From assembly GCA_022577435.1 (NCBI GenBank), contig JAKOON010000002.1:7590001-7654000 (forward strand): DNA of 64,000 nt. The letters are read 5' to 3'. Source of the stretch: Embiotoca jacksoni. Taxonomy: Eukaryota > Chordata > Actinopteri > Embiotocidae. The notes under the pieces are model-generated. The model was given only the letters and a program-made list of their open reading frames with translations. It was not told the DNA's origin and did no database searches. Of this stretch, positions 60,045-64,000 are shown one piece after another; within the stretch, counting starts at the first letter, position 1; every line of letters begins with the position of its first letter. The position numbers and the translations under genes were made by a program.

Positions 60045-63000
60045 ATGGCTGAGCCGGAGCTGAAATCAAGAGGCAGCCGGGAGAGCGTTGCCAAGGCGTC
60101 GAGCCAGGAGAAGATGGGGGGTAAGTACAGTGCATGCTCACACTCCCGTAAATACCACATGGTGGAGGGCTGCGTTATTCCACCATGCGCTCTGATGCAA
60201 CATGGCCTGATGCAAGAGTCGCATGGCAGAGTTGACGTGGGTCGAGTGATGCATCGTGCTGTTTTTGGGTGTGTGGTGGTAACAGGTGATGAAGATGACA
60301 GATGTGGCAGTGTGACACATATTAAACAGAAGAAAGTGGGAATGTAAACACAACTATCTGATGCAGACTGTGTTTACATGAACAGAAAAGAGGAAGTAAT
60401 CAGGATGATGAGGTGTTATTCTGGAGAAACTAATTAGGTTTGACAGGGTAACCTGATATCCACCTTTTCCCAAATCTGAATCCCAATGCATATCTATGTT
60501 TATAATGTCTGTTTTGTTTTCATGTTTATAGTCATATAAGTTTGGTATTGCATTTTGTTAAATAAACCAGTGGCTAAAGCATCTCAGCAAGAAACTCTTA
60601 CTTTGATGATTTCCTCTTCCTGATGATCTCGAATGTAAAAACTCTTGTGTCTGATGTTGTCCTGCTGTCCGCTGACGTCTCTCCACCAGCTACTGAAGCA
60701 GACCCCGACCAAGATGGTCTGATTGTGGAGCAACCAGCTTCTCCATCTGCCGACACGGCCTCGGCTCCACCTCCCACGAGCCCCACCGACTGCTCGCCCG
60801 GCAAAGGAGAGAAGATTGAGCTGAAACGCAGCATCACCCTCTTCAACGGTGTGGGGATGATCATAGGCACCATCATCGGCTCGGGCATTTTCGTCACTCC
60901 AACAGGTGTGGTCAAAGAGACGGGCTCAGCCGGGCTCTCCCTCATCATCTGGTCTGTCTGTGGAGTGATATCCACCATGGGCGCGCTGTGCTATGCAGAG
61001 CTGGGCACAACCATTACCAAGTCTGGAGGAGACTACACGTACATCCTGGAGGTGTATGGTGAACTGGCGGCTTTTCTGAAGCTGTGGGTGGAGATGCTCA
61101 TCATCCGTCCATCCTCCCAGTATGTGGTGTCGCTGGTGTTTGCTACCTACCTCCTGAAACCTCTCTACCCCAGCTGTGCTGTGCCCGACAGTGCCGCCAA
61201 GCTCTTCGCCTGCATGTGTCTTAGTGAGTAGATGATGTGGTGCGGGTGTTACCCTGCTGAGTAATAGAAACATATTCTCTGAGTCATTTCAAATGCAATG
61301 GTTTGATACACCTCACTGCAGGTGAGTATCTCCTGAATTCCTGATTGTACTCCTGTTTGTATCTCCTCACCTCCTGCAGCCTCCCTGACATTTGTAAACT
61401 GTATCAGCGTGCGGGCGGCCACCAAAGTCCAGGACCTGTTCACAGTGTCCAAACTGCTCGCCCTGATCATCATCATCCTCTTTGGCTTCATTCAGATTTC
61501 CACAGGTGAGCGCCACTCCCTGATAGACCGAGACTCTACGCACAAAGTCACAAAAAAGTCCAGATTGTCTTTACTTTTCCACAATCCATCCAAAGTTTTT
61601 AATTATTTAACTTTTGAATGTTTGTTTTAACTATTAACTCGAATTTCTTTTATTCATTCACAACTTAATATCAGTTGCATCACTGCCGTTCAGTTTGTTT
61701 CACAAACTGCTTTAAAAATTTTACACCTTATGAAAAGTTGTGAAAAGTCGAGTGGACAAACCACACGAGTTTGTTGGCTTATCATCCCTCCATTGTTAAA
61801 GAAAACCTGGTTCTTGTTTCATGTGTGTGATGACGCATGTACCAATATCAACAGTTATAGCATACTATACTTATTTTAGGCAAATCACCCCCAACTTTAT
61901 TCCTGAATATTACTGCAATAAAATGTAAAACCTCAGAGTATTAAATACACATTATTGGCATGTAATAGTCTTCACAGCGTGATTTTAAACTCTCCTTACA
62001 AGAAAAATACTTTCCATTGCAAGTGTGTTTCTCAGCATGTAGCTGAGTGTGTTTAGTCAACCGGCCTCCCTTCCTCTCATTATTATTCATTGCAATAATG
62101 ATGCTAAAAACATTATACAGTAAATTTAAAAAAAATGATTACACATTTTGTAGGATTCATTCAGATTTAGAGTTATCAGTCAATGATCAGTTATTGTCCC
62201 ATCTTTATTTCTCATCTTTATATATGTATGTGAGGTTTATTTATTTTGTCTCTAATGATCAACACATTGTTGACTGACGCTAACGAGCCGAATGAAGCAG
62301 ACTGCCCTCCTTTCAGTTTATTTGCACAGTTGCTGAGTCTGAACACAAGGCTCGTCTGTCTGCAGCAATGCCACTGGGGCTGAGCAAGTGTGCAGCCATG
62401 TGCATGTGCATCTATGTGGGTGTTCTTTGAAGCTCAACACTGCCGAGCAGGATTTCATACATGACTCATCTGCACAGGACGTATCTCACAGAAATGATAG
62501 AAACAGATTTTCAGAAAAATGACACGCCGCAGACAATAAATGACTCTTGTCGGTCAATGCAGTGAATATCATGAGCTAAATATTCCATATGGCTGCCCTA
62601 AACATGGCGGCAGACCATCACTGCTGATGTGCAAGGGCAGCTCCATCTTGAATAAGAAGAGAAATGCATGTACGCTTCCCAGAATTGTAACAGCGGAGCG
62701 ACTGAATCAGGCTCGGTCACACCGTTCAAAATATAAAGCAGCGCGGGAAGACGGTGTGGCCATCACTTGCTCCATGCTTCATCTGCCGCTCTCTCCCCTT
62801 TTTGAAAAGGCCACGCCCACCGCCATTGTGCTCCACACTGTGTTACCATGGAAACTAGGTGGCGAAGCTTGCCCGCTGTTGTCACACTGTGGTCTTTCAG
62901 AGTGTAAGAGAAGGAGGACAGAGTGAGAAAATAATGCGTGTGTAATAAGCCTCAATGAAAGGCGAGTCATTACCATCTGAAAGCGACAGGTAGAGGAGAG

Positions 63001-63694
63001 ACTTCCAGCTCCGAACTCTTTTGAACACACACACACACACACACACTCTTCAACAGTGTCCTTCACTGATGCACTGGATTTGTTCGCTGCTGTGGATAAA
63101 TGAGTGGATTGAAGTTTTTATCTAAAGACATTTCTGCTCATATTTAAATGTCAGCTGTTCTGGACCTGATTATGTTTCTGTACATGAAAGGAGGCGGTCA
63201 ACCGGCTAACTGCCGGTTGAAAATCTCAAGCATGTCAAAGGGCAGACAGCAACAGTCTGGTCTTGGTTCAGGAAATATAAAGTGGCAGCAGCTCTAAACG
63301 AGAATCCGTTTGATGTCCAACTACACAACACCTTCATGAACTAAAGCTGCCAGCGAGAGGAATGTTTATCTTTAGCCTGTTTTAGTTTTATTTCTCTGTC
63401 TGTGTATGTCCAGGTGATGTGCCGTATCTGACACCAGAAAAGGCATTCGAAGGCAGCAAAATGGGAGTCGACAACATTGTCTTAGCGCTGTACAGTGGTC
63501 TCTTTGCTTTTGGAGGCTGGTGAGGCATTTGTGGTCTTTTTACAGGCCAGAAATAGAAATTATGTATTCGTAGCCGCTAACTGTTTACAAGTAATACTAG
63601 TTTTTATCCAATTTTTTTTAAAAACGCTTCTCTTTTTTCCCCCGCGCAGGAATTACCTGAATTATGTAACCGAGGAGATGATCAATCCAGAGAG
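60045..63694 (+). CDS. slc7a5: Large neutral amino acid transporter LAT1 light chain (5' part)
   Basis: Sodium-independent exchanger of leucine, phenylalanine and other large neutral amino acids. It works at the plasma membrane as a disulfide-linked dimer with SLC3A2 (4F2hc) and feeds mTORC1. Coding exons in the window: 60045-60120, 60690-61223, 61380-61505, 63414-63519 and 63650-63694. Phases join and the last is open at the right, covering about 295 of roughly 510 residues. Visible: a hydrophilic N-terminus (about 70 aa), GSGIF in TM1 (residues 89-93), GALCYAELGT, the IRPSSQY region, Cys188 in YPSCAVP (equivalent to the human Cys that bonds SLC3A2), VNCISVRAATKVQD, and SGLFAFGGWNYLNYVTEE in TM6, the substrate gate. 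It matches SLC7A5 clearly better than SLC7A8. Confidence 0.93.
60194..60217 (+). promoter_or_regulatory. Paired C/EBP-ATF response elements
   Basis: TGATGCAAC (60194-60202) and TGATGCAAG (60209-60217) both match the amino-acid response consensus TGATGNAAN bound by ATF4. They lie in slc7a5 intron 1, about 75 bases after the first coding exon. Related sites follow at 60234-60240 (TGACGTG), 60247-60255 and 60359-60367. Confidence 0.6.
61506..63413 (+). other. Intron 3 of slc7a5
   Basis: About 1.9 kb with no exon. It contains a YY1-like motif (62601-62611), an (AC)n run (63025-63045) and a perfect 9-bp inverted repeat (63198-63220). Confidence 0.5.
63025..63045. repeat. (AC)n microsatellite
   Basis: About ten AC units in slc7a5 intron 3. 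Confidence 0.85.
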
Positions 63695-64000
63695 GTGACT
63701 TAAATATGATGAAGGTTGTTTTGACGACTGTACTGACTCTCCTGTAAATATATGCCAACAGCATGAATTCCCTCATCCGTGACTGATTGCATGGAGACTC
63801 ATAAGTTTTATATCTTTATTGCATTATTGCAGTGAAAAGCACCATGTTTTGTACACCCTTTGTGTGATGCCAGAAATATAACATTTTACAGAGAAGCATG
63901 TGACGGTTCTGTTTTTTAAAATTGAGCTTGACTGATCACTCTGACCAGATATGACACTGTGCAGTCCTGTTTGCCATGGGACTGCAGGATAAATCACTGA

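Noticed and set aside
59668..60141. 157-codon open frame on the minus strand
   Set aside because: It is the reverse of the purine-rich slc7a5 5' UTR and its (TG)n run, producing a Ser/Pro/Thr-His low-complexity product. Not a gene.
62540..62926. 128-codon open frame in slc7a5 intron 3
   Set aside because: No family resemblance and no splice sites joining it to slc7a5 in frame; the region looks regulatory.

Overview
This is a stretch of vertebrate nuclear DNA. It is almost certainly from a teleost fish, and probably a percomorph. Five spliced protein genes are recognisable, with GT-AG introns in AT-rich DNA. The interspersed repeats are of fish type: Tc1-like elements, a tRNA-derived SINE, a (ATGG)n-tailed short repeat, MITEs and many microsatellites. 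No prokaryotic operon, CRISPR array or virus was seen. All exon joins below come from reading splice sites and codon phase by eye; no alignment was run.

Layout, left to right. (1) About 1.3-8.2 kb, + strand: the 3' half of a death-domain TNF receptor, best read as tnfrsf25 (DR3), with stalk, transmembrane, 38-nt micro-exon, linker and death-domain exons. (2) About 10.0-17.5 kb, + strand: ttc34, complete, 7 coding exons and 1112 codons, with a CpG-rich promoter. (3) 17.7-26.6 kb, - strand: alas2, complete, 588 aa, tail-to-tail with ttc34. Its 5' UTR carries a near-canonical iron-responsive element. (4) About 28.3-48 kb, + strand: a NECAB-family EF-hand gene, best read as necab3, 12 coding exons and 359 aa, diverging from alas2. 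(5) 48-59.6 kb: a gene-poor interval with a broken Tc1-like transposon, other repeats and two CpG-rich promoter-like patches. (6) 59.7 kb to the end, + strand: the first five coding exons of slc7a5 (LAT1); the gene runs off the window.

The genes do not form one pathway. The most interesting material is regulatory: the alas2 IRE; paired E-box/GATA composites in alas2 intron 1; a GATA inverted repeat plus CACCC box in alas2 intron 7, the counterpart of the human intron-8 enhancer intron; a cluster of C/EBP-ATF response elements just after slc7a5 exon 1; and two RFX X-box-like motifs at the ttc34 promoter. I found no clearly new biological system. These motif clusters and a few unexplained repeats are the best leads.
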